DNA of 64,000 nucleotides from Gammaproteobacteria bacterium UBA5109 (GTDB lineage Bacteria > Pseudomonadota > Gammaproteobacteria > Pseudomonadales > Pseudohongiellaceae): the NCBI GenBank assembly GCA_002414385.1, contig DHZH01000006.1:310001-374000 (forward strand), written 5' to 3'. Below are positions 1 through 9,019 of the stretch, piece by piece. The notes beneath the pieces are model-generated. The model did no database searches and had not been told where the DNA came from. It was given only the letters and a program-made list of their open reading frames with translations. The translations under genes were made by a program, and so were the position numbers. The number at the start of each line of letters is the position of its first letter. Position 1 is the stretch's first letter.

Positions 1-444
1 GCCGCGACTATTCCGCTGAATGTGGAAACCCAGGTGAATCGCCTGCACAATTCCCCGGCGGTGGCGAATTTCTCCGCCAGTTTCGGGGCGACCATTGGCC
101 AGAATGGCTGTGCCGGTATTTATCCGGCCATGCTGGCAGTGATGATTGCCCCCGGCATGGGCATCGATCCGAGTAGTATTAGCTTTATAATCACCCTGCT
201 GGCAGTGGTTACGATATCTTCACTGGGCGTGGCCGGGGTCGGCGGAGGTGCAACCTTTGCTGCCCTGATGGTATTGCCGGCGCTGGGCTTTCCCGTGGTA
301 CTGGTGGCGCTTTTGATATCGATTGAACCATTGATTGATATGGCGCGTACGGCGCTGAATGTGAACGGCTCGATGACAGCAGGCACGATTACTTCCAGGC
401 TCCTGCATCCGGCCGATGAGCAAAAGCAGAGTCAAACTCTTTAG
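1..444 (+). CDS. Dicarboxylate/amino acid:cation symporter, C-terminal part
   Basis: The reading frame is open from the first base of the window, so only the C-terminal ~147 residues are present. The segment with SASFGATIGQNGCAG, the Gly-rich VGGGATFAALMVLPALG stretch and NVNGSMTAG matches the C-terminal transport core (re-entrant loops and last helices) of the glutamate/dicarboxylate symporter (DAACS) family. The 'IGQNGCAGIYPAML' stretch is most like the cystine/sulfur-compound branch (TcyP/YdjN type). These are inner-membrane proteins that take up acidic amino acids or cystine with Na+ or H+. A sulfurtransferase gene starts 17 bp downstream, which fits a sulfur link, but the substrate cannot be settled from this fragment. 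Confidence 0.85.
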   Translation, partial: AATIPLNVETQVNRLHNSPAVANFSASFGATIGQNGCAGIYPAMLAVMIAPGMGIDPSSISFIITLLAVVTISSLGVAGVGGGATFAALMVLPALGFPVVLVALLISIEPLIDMARTALNVNGSMTAGTITSRLLHPADEQKQSQTL

Positions 445-461
445 AGGATGGTGACCGTAAC

Positions 462-1301
462 ATGAATGAGCTTATTTCAGTCAACTCCCTGGCCAGCAAG
501 CTTGAGCAGACGAACTGCCGGGTTTTCGATTGCCGCTTTAACCTGATGGACCCCGAGGCAGGACGCAAGGCCTATCAGGAAGCACATATTCCCGGGGCTT
601 ATTATGCCGACCTGAATCAGCATCTGAGTGCTCCGCATGTTCCCGGCAAAACCGGCAGACACCCCCTGCCTGATAAACAAGGCTGGATAGAACAGGTGCA
701 GAACTGGGGTATTACGCCGGAGATAAACGTCGTTGCCTATGATGATGCCGGTGGAGCATTTGCCGCACGCTTATGGTGGTTGTTGCGCTGGATCGGTCAC
801 GAAAAGGTTTCGGTGCTGGATGGCGGCTGGCAGGCCTGGCTGGCCAATCCTGATGCCCCAAGCAGTAGCGATGAGCCGGATTGCGTGCCCTCGGATTATA
901 ACTACGCTGCACAAAAATCCCTGACCCGCGAAATCGATGTGGATGCGATCGATGTCAGGCAGCAGGAACTGCTTGATGCCCGGGAGTTGCCGCGTTATCT
1001 GGGTGAACAGGAACCGATTGACCCGGTCGCCGGACATATTCCCGGCGCAATATGCATGCCCATGAGTGCCAATCTTGATGACAATGGCAAGTTTAAAAAT
1101 CCCGGTGAACTTAAGGCCAAATTCTCGGCGCTGAAAAATGAAAAAAAGGATGTGGTGTGTTACTGCGGCTCAGGGGTGAGTGCTACCCATAATATTCTGG
1201 CCATGAAAATAGCCGGTTATGCTGAACCGATACTTTACGCAGGATCGTGGAGCGAATGGATTACCGATCCTTCCAGGCCGGTTGCAACGGGGGTGGAATA
1301 A
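462..1301 (+). CDS. sseA: Sulfurtransferase, 3-mercaptopyruvate/thiosulfate type (two rhodanese domains)
   Basis: At 279 residues this is the normal size for a tandem-rhodanese sulfurtransferase. The N-terminal (inactive) rhodanese half carries the family signature GAYYADLN...GRHPLP. The C-terminal half carries the persulfide-forming cysteine near residue 235 in CYCGSGVSA. The CGSGV loop is typical of 3-mercaptopyruvate sulfurtransferases; thiosulfate rhodaneses usually have CRKGV. It transfers sulfur from mercaptopyruvate to cyanide or a thiol acceptor in the cytoplasm. It follows the symporter closely and its stop is one base from the next gene's GTG, suggesting one transcript. Confidence 0.9.
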   Translation: MNELISVNSLASKLEQTNCRVFDCRFNLMDPEAGRKAYQEAHIPGAYYADLNQHLSAPHVPGKTGRHPLPDKQGWIEQVQNWGITPEINVVAYDDAGGAFAARLWWLLRWIGHEKVSVLDGGWQAWLANPDAPSSSDEPDCVPSDYNYAAQKSLTREIDVDAIDVRQQELLDARELPRYLGEQEPIDPVAGHIPGAICMPMSANLDDNGKFKNPGELKAKFSALKNEKKDVVCYCGSGVSATHNILAMKIAGYAEPILYAGSWSEWITDPSRPVATGVE

Positions 1302-1302
1302 A

Positions 1303-2031
1303 GTGACAAGAACTGGGCTGGTGTTGCTCATGGCTATGTTGGCGGGCCTGGCTCAGGCACAGCCTCAGTCTGACACTGATTATCACCAGCTGGTGCTGGA
1401 CTACGTGAATAAAATTGAAAATATTTATAACGGAAACTGGGCGTACAGCTACACTGTTGATGACAAACTGGAAGGGGAAACCCGAACCATCCGTCGGGAT
1501 AACAGCCTGCCATTTCTGGAGCGGGAACAACTGGTCTCGGTCAACGGCATGCCGCCATCGGAAGAACGCCTGCAGGAACACCGTGAACGACGGGAACGCA
1601 GATTACGCCGTCGACAAAACGACAACGATGATGATGACGATGATGACGAGGAAGAAGATGAAAAGCAGCGCTTTCTCGACATGCTTGTTCCCGAGAGCAT
1701 CCATTTTCAGAAACGCGAAGATGAACTGCTGTATCTGGGTTTTCGTGCCATGGAGGAGCGCCGCAGAAAGGTATTTGAAAATATCGAGGGGACGCTGATC
1801 ATCGATACCGAACGGGAATTCATTAAAGAGCTGCAGGTAAATGTCATTGAGCCTTTCTCGCCCTTCTTTTTTGGCAGCATTGAAGACGGCCATTTCTCCC
1901 TGCGATTTGAACTGAATGATGGTGTACCCATGCAGTCGGGGATTACCTGGCAGCTGGATGGCAGTGCATTCATTTTCAGGGACCTGGATGCCGACCAGCA
2001 AGTTGAATGGAAAGATATTGAAAGAATTTAA
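1303..2031 (+). CDS. Secreted protein of unknown function with an acidic run
   Basis: I do not recognise a family. The frame stays open upstream inside sseA, but a GTG at 1303, directly after the sseA stop and preceded by GGGGGTGG, gives a clean signal peptide (RTGLVLLMAMLAGLAQAQ), so I use that start. The mature protein (~220 residues) has a charged middle: an Arg/Glu-rich helix followed by an uninterrupted Asp/Glu run at about residues 107-117, encoded by repetitive GAT/GAC codons. The rest looks like a mixed alpha/beta periplasmic domain. The tight junction with sseA suggests co-transcription. Function unknown; the acidic run could bind cations. Confidence 0.7.
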   Translation: MTRTGLVLLMAMLAGLAQAQPQSDTDYHQLVLDYVNKIENIYNGNWAYSYTVDDKLEGETRTIRRDNSLPFLEREQLVSVNGMPPSEERLQEHRERRERRLRRRQNDNDDDDDDDEEEDEKQRFLDMLVPESIHFQKREDELLYLGFRAMEERRRKVFENIEGTLIIDTEREFIKELQVNVIEPFSPFFFGSIEDGHFSLRFELNDGVPMQSGITWQLDGSAFIFRDLDADQQVEWKDIERI

Positions 2032-2058
2032 AACTGAATCATTAGTGGAGAGTTAACA

Positions 2059-2565
2059 ATGAGCTATAGCAGAACGCAGAAAATCCTGCACTGGGTACTG
2101 GCAGTACTGATCCTGCTCTGGCTTTTTGTCAGTGGCGAAGGGGTTGAAGGAGCGGAAGGTCCGGACAAGCTAATGGCTATTTCAATTCACTCGGGTGGCG
2201 CCTTGTTAATCCTGGCACTGATGACCTGGCGCTGGTTTGTGCGTCGGAATAACCCGGTGCAAGCCCTGCCTGAATTAAAATCCTGGGAAAAGACCTGGAG
2301 TGCCCGGATCCATGTGGCGTTTTATGTGCTGGTGCTTGTAATGGTTTTCAGCGGCATTATGCAGGGAGTTTTCTATGATCAGTCAGTGAGGCTGGCAGGC
2401 TTGGTGCCGATAACAATCAGCAGCAATGAAACCATGTATGGAATTTTCCATGGCCTGCATGGACTTACTGCCACTATATTCAAGGTGTTGATTGTGCTGC
2501 ATATCCTGGCTGCCCTGAAACATCAGTTTATTGACCGCAAGCCGTTTATCCAGAGGATGCTGTAA
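2059..2565 (+). CDS. Cytochrome b561 family protein
   Basis: A 168-residue, four-helix inner-membrane protein of the bacterial cytochrome b561 (CybB) family. Histidines placed to bind two b hemes are visible: the TQKILHWVLA start, AISIHSGGALL, and the pair GIFHGLHGLTA and LHILAALKHQF in the last two helices. The family moves electrons between quinols and other acceptors. Start ATG follows GGAGAGTTAACA. It lies 27 bp after the acidic secreted protein gene. Confidence 0.88.
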   Translation: MSYSRTQKILHWVLAVLILLWLFVSGEGVEGAEGPDKLMAISIHSGGALLILALMTWRWFVRRNNPVQALPELKSWEKTWSARIHVAFYVLVLVMVFSGIMQGVFYDQSVRLAGLVPITISSNETMYGIFHGLHGLTATIFKVLIVLHILAALKHQFIDRKPFIQRML

Positions 2566-2660
2566 GCCTTACGCTGAACCGGGAGGGATACGATATCAGG
2601 GGCATCTATTTTATTGAACTGATTAGTCTGGCTGCCATCTGGGGCGCTTCCTTTTTATTC

Positions 2661-3479
2661 ATGCGTATAGCCAGCCCGGAGTTCGGGCCAATCAGCCTGA
2701 TCGCCATCCGCGCCTGGGTGGCGGCACTTGTACTCCTGCCCTTGATCTTTATTCGCCGTGAGTGGTCGCTGGTTTTCAAACTCTGGCATCACCTGTCTTT
2801 TGTCGGCGTCATAACGACTGCTGTGCCATTTATCCTGATCGCTTATGCCACGCTTTATATCACTGCAGGGGGCACTTCACTGCTGAATGCCACTGTGCCG
2901 ATGTTCAGCGCCATGGTTGCCTGGTTGTGGTTGAGGGAGTCACTTAATCTGGTCGGCATTGCAGGTCTCTTGCTGGGCTTTGCCGGTGTCGCCATTTTAA
3001 CGACGCCGGAAGGCGGGGATTACCGGACAGTGTTGTTACCGAGTCTGGCAGTATTGCTGGCAACCGCGCTGTATGCTTTGGGTTCGTGTTATACCAAACT
3101 GTATCTGCAGTCTTATCCGGCTCCGGCAGTGACTGCAGGCTGCCAGTTCTTCGCAGCCCTGTTCATGTTGGTGCCGGGTGTCTTCCTGTGGCCGGATGCT
3201 GTGCCCTCGTTTGTCTCCTGGGTCAGTGCGCTGGCACTTGGAGTCTTTTGTACGGCAATGGCCTGGATGATATTTTTTCACCTGCTGAAAAGTGCCGGGG
3301 TTAACAATACCGTGGTTGTGACCTATCTGATTCCGGTTTTCAGCATATTATGGGGCGGTCTGTTTCTGGATGAGATAGTCACTGCCAACATGTTACTTGG
3401 CGGCGTGCTGATTCTGTGTAGCGTGGCTCTGACCACCAGTTCCTATGCAAAAAAAAGAGTGGTTATTGTTCACTCCTGA
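2661..3479 (+). CDS. EamA/DMT family transporter (start uncertain)
   Basis: The protein has the Gly/Ala-rich, repeated five-helix layout of the drug/metabolite transporter superfamily, with two EamA domains. Typical family members begin with LLAAIWGASFLFMRIA. Here that segment is encoded upstream of the first ATG (2661), in the same frame back to about 2595, with no stop but also no ATG, GTG or TTG. A strong GGGAGGGA ribosome site at 2581-2588 lies seven bases before an in-frame ATC at 2595. The true start may therefore be non-canonical at 2595, giving ~294 residues. The substrate is unknown; it is an inner-membrane exporter or importer of small metabolites. Confidence 0.8.
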   Translation: MRIASPEFGPISLIAIRAWVAALVLLPLIFIRREWSLVFKLWHHLSFVGVITTAVPFILIAYATLYITAGGTSLLNATVPMFSAMVAWLWLRESLNLVGIAGLLLGFAGVAILTTPEGGDYRTVLLPSLAVLLATALYALGSCYTKLYLQSYPAPAVTAGCQFFAALFMLVPGVFLWPDAVPSFVSWVSALALGVFCTAMAWMIFFHLLKSAGVNNTVVVTYLIPVFSILWGGLFLDEIVTANMLLGGVLILCSVALTTSSYAKKRVVIVHS

Positions 3480-3571
3480 GGCAGGTGTAAATACTTGTAC
3501 TGGACATTTTAGGCGAAATTTTTATAGAATATGCGCTCAAGATGAGCGGTTCTGAATTGAGATGAATTCAT

Positions 3572-3609
3572 AAAAAGCGGAAAGAGTACTTACTCCTTCC
3601 GCTTTTTTT
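3572..3609. terminator. Rho-independent terminator before carA
   Basis: A long near-perfect inverted repeat (AAAAAGCGGAA then GAGTA, mirrored by TACTC and TTCCGCTTTTT) is followed by a run of T. The A-run on the other arm makes it bidirectional. It separates the EamA gene from carA. Confidence 0.9.
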
Positions 3610-3722
3610 TAGACTTTTAAAAGCGCATTTTTTGCAAGATATACAAAAATGCCTGATGAATTCAGACGGGAACCACTCTCCCCGAACGTGTTGATTGTAG
3701 AAATAAGCTAAGGACATATAAC

Positions 3723-4880
3723 TTGTTGCCAAGCACCCATAAACCCGCCATTCTGGTTCTTGAAGATGGATCAATCTTCCAGGGAATTGGCATTGGCGCG
3801 GATGGCATGTCAGTCGGTGAGGTGGTGTTCAATACCGCCATGACCGGTTATCAGGAAATCCTGACAGACCCGTCCTATGCGCGCCAGATTGTTACCCTGA
3901 CCTATCCACATATTGGTAATACCGGTACCACCCCTGAAGATGATGAATCTGAACGAGTCTGGGCCGCCGGCCTGGTGATCCGGAATTTACCCATGCTGGC
4001 CAGTAATTTCCGTAACCAGCAAAATCTCGATGAGTACCTTAAACTGCGTAATGTTGTTGCTATCGCAGAAATTGATACCCGCCGCCTGACACGGCTTTTA
4101 CGTGACCGCGGCGTAACTAACGGTTGTCTGCTGGCCGGCGATCTGGTCAGTGATGATTTCGAAACAGCCAAAGCCAAAGCCCTGGAGGCTGCCAGGGAAT
4201 TCCCCGGCCTGGTGGGCATGGATCTGGCCAAAGAGGTGTCCTGCTCTGATCAGTATGTCTGGCGTGAAGGAACCTGGGATCTGAATGATGGATATGATCG
4301 GGAACTCCCGGATGAGCGTTTCCATGTCGTTGCCTATGACTTTGGCGTGAAGCGCAATATTCTGCGCATGTTACGCGACCGTGGCTGCAAAGTGACGGTA
4401 GTCCCGGCCATGACTCCGGCTGCAGACGTACTGGGCATGAAGCCGGATGGGGTGTTTCTGTCCAATGGGCCGGGAGACCCGGAGCCCTGTGATTACGCTA
4501 TCACGGCGATCAGGGAATTTTTGGAATCCAGTATTCCGGTCTTTGGTATCTGCCTTGGGCATCAGTTACTTGCCCTTGCCAGTGGCGCCGAAACTGCCCA
4601 GATGAAACTTGGCCATCATGGAGCCAATCATCCGGTGCAGGATCTTGAACAGGGCCGGGTTTACATTACTTCCCAGAACCATGGCTTTGCCGTAAATGAA
4701 GAAAGCCTGCCGGATCACCTGAAGGCAACGCACAAATCCCTGTTTGACGGTTCCCTGCAGGGAATCCATCACCGGGAAAAACCTGCCTTCGGCTTTCAGG
4801 GACATCCTGAAGCCAGCCCCGGACCGCATGACATCGCGCCGGTTTTCGATCATTTCATTGAACTAATGAGCAAGAGTTAA
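3723..4880 (+). CDS. carA: Carbamoyl-phosphate synthase small subunit
   Basis: A 385-residue glutamine amidotransferase subunit. The N-terminal CPSase small-chain domain starts with ILVLEDGSIFQGIGIGADG. The class I amidotransferase domain has the oxyanion/nucleophile motif VFGICLGHQLLALA (catalytic Cys) and the His/Glu of GFQGHPEASPGPHD. It hydrolyses glutamine and channels ammonia to CarB for carbamoyl phosphate used in arginine and pyrimidine synthesis. The start is TTG at 3723, with AAGGA eight bases upstream. carB follows after 12 bp. Confidence 0.97.
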   Translation: MLPSTHKPAILVLEDGSIFQGIGIGADGMSVGEVVFNTAMTGYQEILTDPSYARQIVTLTYPHIGNTGTTPEDDESERVWAAGLVIRNLPMLASNFRNQQNLDEYLKLRNVVAIAEIDTRRLTRLLRDRGVTNGCLLAGDLVSDDFETAKAKALEAAREFPGLVGMDLAKEVSCSDQYVWREGTWDLNDGYDRELPDERFHVVAYDFGVKRNILRMLRDRGCKVTVVPAMTPAADVLGMKPDGVFLSNGPGDPEPCDYAITAIREFLESSIPVFGICLGHQLLALASGAETAQMKLGHHGANHPVQDLEQGRVYITSQNHGFAVNEESLPDHLKATHKSLFDGSLQGIHHREKPAFGFQGHPEASPGPHDIAPVFDHFIELMSKS

Positions 4881-4892
4881 ATAACAGTAAAG

Positions 4893-7800
4893 ATGCCTAA
4901 ACGCACTGACATCAACAGTATTCTGATTATAGGAGCCGGCCCGATTGTTATCGGCCAGGCTTGTGAATTCGATTATTCCGGCGCCCAGGCCTGTCAGGCG
5001 CTGCGTGAAGAGGGTTACCGGGTCATTCTGGTGAACTCCAATCCGGCCACCATCATGACCGATCCTGGCATGGCCGATGCCACCTATATTGAACCGGTGG
5101 AGTGGCAGGTGCTGGAAAAAATTATAGCCAAGGAGCGGCCGGATGCCATCCTGCCGACCATGGGCGGCCAGACCGGTCTCAACTGTGCACTGGACCTGGA
5201 CAAGCACGGCGTACTGGAAAAATACAATGTTGAACTGATCGGCGCCAAGAAGCAGGCAATTGATAAAGCCGAGGACCGTGAACTGTTTGATAATGCCATG
5301 GTCGCCATCGGCCTGGAAACACCGAAGCATGTCATGGCGCACAGCATGGAAGATGCTTTCAAAGCCCAGGAAGAACTGGGGTTCCCCTGTATTATTCGCC
5401 CGTCCTTCACCATGGGCGGCAGCGGTGGGGGTATTGCCTACAACAAGGAAGAGTTTGAGGAAATCTGCAAGCGCGGTCTTGACCTCAGCCCCACCAATGA
5501 ACTGCTGATTGATGAATCCCTGATTGGCTGGAAAGAATATGAACTCGAGGTGGTGCGTGACAAAAACGATAACTGCATCATCGTCTGCTCAATTGAAAAC
5601 CTTGATCCGATGGGTATACATACCGGTGATTCCATTACGGTGGCGCCGGCCCAGACCCTGACTGACAAGGAATATCAGATCCTGCGTGATGCAGCGATCG
5701 CAGTCCTGCGTGAGATTGGCGTGGAAACCGGTGGTTCCAATGTGCAGTTTGCCATCAATCCTGACACCGGTCGTCTGGTAGTGATTGAGATGAACCCGCG
5801 GGTTTCCCGTTCCTCGGCACTGGCATCAAAAGCAACCGGTTTTCCGATTGCCCGGGTCGCTGCCAAGCTGGCTGTTGGCTTTACCCTGGATGAATTACGT
5901 AATGAAATTACCGGTGGAGTGACACCTGCCTCCTTTGAGCCAAGCATCGACTACGTTGTTACCAAGATTCCCCGCTTTACCTTTGAAAAATTCCCTCTGG
6001 CGCCTGATCGCCTGACCACACAAATGAAATCGGTGGGCGAGGTCATGGCCATCGGCAGAACCTTCCAGGAGTCGATGCAAAAAGCATTGCGCGGGCTGGA
6101 AATAGGTATCAGCGGTTTCGATCCGATTCATGATATTGAGTCCAGCGATGCCGACAAGATTCTCCTGCGTGAACTGAAAGAGGCTGGTTGTGACCGGATT
6201 CGTTACGTCGCGGATGCCTTCCGCAGCGGCATGTCAGTCGAGGATTTATTCCAGCATACCTTTATCGACCGCTGGTTCCTGGTGCAGATTGAAGACATCA
6301 TCCAGGAAGAGCTGGCACTGGAAAACAAATCCCTGGATGCGCTCGACAAAGCCACCATGTTCCGCCTGAAGCGCAAGGGTTTTTCTGATGAGCGTCTGGC
6401 AGCAGTGCTGGGTGTCAAGGAAGAAGCTGTTCGCAACAAACGCTACGAGCTGGAAATACGACCGGTCTATAAACGTGTCGATACCTGTGCAGCTGAATTC
6501 CGTTCCACCACGGCCTATATGTATTCTTCCTATGAAGAAGAATGCGAAGCCGATGTCAGCGACCGGGAAAAAATCATTGTACTTGGTGGTGGTCCGAACC
6601 GTATCGGGCAGGGCATCGAATTTGATTACTGTTGTGTGCATGCGGCACTGGCCATGCGTGAGATGGGATTTGAAGCCATCATGGTTAACTGTAATCCTGA
6701 AACCGTATCAACCGATTACAACATCAGCGACCGTCTGTATTTTGAACCGATTACCCTGGAAGATGTGCTGGAAATTGTCCACATCGAGAAACCCAAAGGC
6801 GTGATCGTTCAGTTTGGTGGTCAGACACCACTGAAACTGGTGACCAGTCTGGAAAAACTCGGTGTTCCGATTATCGGCACCCCGGCAGATGCCATTGACC
6901 GGGCCGAAGACCGCGAACGCTTCCAGCATATGATCCAGAAGCTGGATCTGAAACAGCCACCGAATGCCACAGTGCGTTCACTGGAAGAAGCCATTGATCA
7001 GGCGCAGCGTATCGGTTATCCCCTGGTCGTCCGACCCTCATATGTACTGGGTGGACGCGCCATGGAGATTGTTTATAACGAAGCCGAACTGAAGCGCTAC
7101 ATCAAGGATGCAGTACAGGTAAGTAATGAAAGTCCGGTGCTGCTGGATTATTTCCTCAACTCGGCCATCGAGATGGATGTGGATGTCGTCAGTGACGGCA
7201 AGCAGGTCGTGGTTGGCTCCATCATGCAGCATATTGAACAGGCCGGCGTACACTCCGGTGACTCAGCCTGCTCGCTGCCGCCATACAGCCTGCCGGCTGA
7301 TATCCAGGATCAGATCCGCGAGCAATGCATCAATATGGCTATTGAGCTGGGTGTTGTGGGTCTGATGAATGCCCAGCTTGCCTACCAGGATGGCGAGATC
7401 TATATCATTGAAGTCAATCCGCGTGCATCCAGAACCGTGCCCTTTGTCTCCAAATGTATCGGTGTGTCGCTGGCGAAAATTGCGGCCAAATGTATGGCTG
7501 GAGCTACTCTGGATGAACTGGAGTTCACCAGGGAAATCGTACCGGATTTCTATTCCGTGAAAGAGGCGATATTCCCATTCAACAAATTCCCGGGCGTCGA
7601 CCCGATTCTGGGGCCGGAAATGAAATCCACCGGCGAAGTCATGGGTACCGGCTCAAGTTTTGCCGAAGCCTATTACAAATCCCAGGGCCTCGGAGAGCTT
7701 GACCTGGAGAAAGGCGGTACGGCATTTATTTCCGTGCGTGATCCAGACAAGGCAGAATTGCCCGAAGTCGCCAGGAAATTCCATGAGCTGGGATTCAAAC

Positions 7801-8108
7801 TGGTGGCAACCAAGGGAACTGCAAAAATCATCGCCGATGCCGGTCTGCCGGTAGAAAAAGTGAACAAGGTCATGGAAGGTCGTCCGCATATCGTTGATAT
7901 GTTGAAAAATGATGAAATAGACCTTATCGTAAATACCACTGAAGGCAGGCAGGCGATAGCCGATTCCGCGACCATCCGCAGTACAGCCCTTAGACAAGGT
8001 GTTTACAGTACAACAACTTTGGCCAGTGCCAAGGCAGTTTGTGATGCGCTTATGTTTGGCGGAGACATTTCAGTTAACAGCCTGCAGGATCTGACTGCTT
8101 CGAAGTAG
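4893..8108 (+). CDS. carB: Carbamoyl-phosphate synthase large subunit
   Basis: At 1071 residues it is full length for CarB (E. coli 1073). Two homologous ATP-grasp halves are visible, each opening with an IIGAGPIVIGQACEFDYSG-like or GGGPNRIGQGIEFDYC segment. The first half makes carboxyphosphate/carbamate and the second makes carbamoyl phosphate. The C-terminal MGS-like allosteric domain (GFKLVATKGTAKII) binds UMP and ornithine in relatives. It works with CarA in the cytoplasm. Confidence 0.98.
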   Translation: MPKRTDINSILIIGAGPIVIGQACEFDYSGAQACQALREEGYRVILVNSNPATIMTDPGMADATYIEPVEWQVLEKIIAKERPDAILPTMGGQTGLNCALDLDKHGVLEKYNVELIGAKKQAIDKAEDRELFDNAMVAIGLETPKHVMAHSMEDAFKAQEELGFPCIIRPSFTMGGSGGGIAYNKEEFEEICKRGLDLSPTNELLIDESLIGWKEYELEVVRDKNDNCIIVCSIENLDPMGIHTGDSITVAPAQTLTDKEYQILRDAAIAVLREIGVETGGSNVQFAINPDTGRLVVIEMNPRVSRSSALASKATGFPIARVAAKLAVGFTLDELRNEITGGVTPASFEPSIDYVVTKIPRFTFEKFPLAPDRLTTQMKSVGEVMAIGRTFQESMQKALRGLEIGISGFDPIHDIESSDADKILLRELKEAGCDRIRYVADAFRSGMSVEDLFQHTFIDRWFLVQIEDIIQEELALENKSLDALDKATMFRLKRKGFSDERLAAVLGVKEEAVRNKRYELEIRPVYKRVDTCAAEFRSTTAYMYSSYEEECEADVSDREKIIVLGGGPNRIGQGIEFDYCCVHAALAMREMGFEAIMVNCNPETVSTDYNISDRLYFEPITLEDVLEIVHIEKPKGVIVQFGGQTPLKLVTSLEKLGVPIIGTPADAIDRAEDRERFQHMIQKLDLKQPPNATVRSLEEAIDQAQRIGYPLVVRPSYVLGGRAMEIVYNEAELKRYIKDAVQVSNESPVLLDYFLNSAIEMDVDVVSDGKQVVVGSIMQHIEQAGVHSGDSACSLPPYSLPADIQDQIREQCINMAIELGVVGLMNAQLAYQDGEIYIIEVNPRASRTVPFVSKCIGVSLAKIAAKCMAGATLDELEFTREIVPDFYSVKEAIFPFNKFPGVDPILGPEMKSTGEVMGTGSSFAEAYYKSQGLGELDLEKGGTAFISVRDPDKAELPEVARKFHELGFKLVATKGTAKIIADAGLPVEKVNKVMEGRPHIVDMLKNDEIDLIVNTTEGRQAIADSATIRSTALRQGVYSTTTLASAKAVCDALMFGGDISVNSLQDLTASK

Positions 8109-8156
8109 TTTTTACTACTTGTAAAAACAGTCTTCACCTATTACACCGGAACGAAT

Positions 8157-8633
8157 ATGAGAAAAGTACCGATGACCCTCGGTGGTGCCGAGTCGTTGAA
8201 AGCTGAGCTTAATGAGCTGAAAACCATCAAGCGGCCAAAAATAGTCCAGGCAATTGCCGAGGCGAGAGAACATGGCGACCTGAAGGAAAATGCCGAATAT
8301 CATGCTGCCCGGGAACAGCAAAGTTTTTGCGAGGGACGCATCAAGGAAATTGAAGGCAAGCTGGCTGATGCAGAAGTGATTGATATCAAAAAATTTCCGC
8401 ATACCGGAAAGGTCATCTTTGGTACCACAGTAACTTTGTATAACCTGGAAACAGAAGCCAGTGTGACCTATCAGATCGTTGGGGAAGATGAAGCAGACGT
8501 CAAGCACAACAAGATTTCAGTAAGCTCGCCTATTGCCCGCGCCATGATGGGGAAAAGTGAAGGGGATGAAATTGTCGTCAAGGCACCAGGCGGCGATAAA
8601 GAATACGAAATCGAAACTGTCGAGCACCTTTAA
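8157..8633 (+). CDS. greA: Transcript cleavage/elongation factor GreA
   Basis: 158 residues, the usual GreA length. The N-terminal coiled coil contains EAREHGDLKENAEYHAAREQQ, carrying the acidic tip residues that stimulate backtracked-transcript cleavage by RNA polymerase. The C-terminal FKBP-like domain ends with SPIARAMMGKSEGDE and a GGDKEYEI motif. The ATG at 8157 gives an N-terminus (MRKVPMTLGGAE) colinear with E. coli. It follows carB by 48 bp, a common gammaproteobacterial arrangement. Confidence 0.97.
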   Translation: MRKVPMTLGGAESLKAELNELKTIKRPKIVQAIAEAREHGDLKENAEYHAAREQQSFCEGRIKEIEGKLADAEVIDIKKFPHTGKVIFGTTVTLYNLETEASVTYQIVGEDEADVKHNKISVSSPIARAMMGKSEGDEIVVKAPGGDKEYEIETVEHL

Positions 8634-8659
8634 GGTGAAACTGACCAGGAGGCGCGCGT

Positions 8660-8968
8660 TTATTCCTTGAAGCGCTGGATGTTTGAAAGTTTCGGGTTTG
8701 CACTGGCAGCTTCTTTATAGAGTAAGGCCATATGCCCGATCTGCTGGACCAGTTCAGCTTTTTGCTCTTCACAAACTTGCTGAATCAAGGCTTTTTTCGC
8801 TTCACGATCTTCGCTTGGCACTTTGATTTTAATTAATTCATGATCATTCAGCGCACGACTGATTTCAGCACTGACATTGTCGTTCAGGCCATTGGCTATG
8901 ATGACAATGGGTGACAGGTGGTGACCGATGCTACGAAACTTCTTAAGCTGGCTGTTACTCAGCGGCAT
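8660..8968 (-). CDS. yhbY: Ribosome assembly RNA-binding protein YhbY (CRM domain)
   Basis: A single CRM (CRS1/YhbY) domain of 102 residues with the start LSNSQLKKFRSIGHHLSPIVIIANGLND and the HELIKIKV segment of the family. It binds pre-50S ribosomal particles. It is divergent from rlmE, sharing the 51-bp spacer, as in other gammaproteobacteria. Confidence 0.95.
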   Translation of the reverse strand: MPLSNSQLKKFRSIGHHLSPIVIIANGLNDNVSAEISRALNDHELIKIKVPSEDREAKKALIQQVCEEQKAELVQQIGHMALLYKEAASANPKLSNIQRFKE

Positions 8969-9019
8969 ATTGACTGTATCCTCAAATAATCCATTTTAGC
9001 GAATCAGCCGTAACATTCC

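Noticed and set aside
1449..1700. 83-codon minus-strand frame rich in serine
   Set aside because: It is the antisense of the Asp/Glu codon run in the secreted protein gene and has no independent signals.
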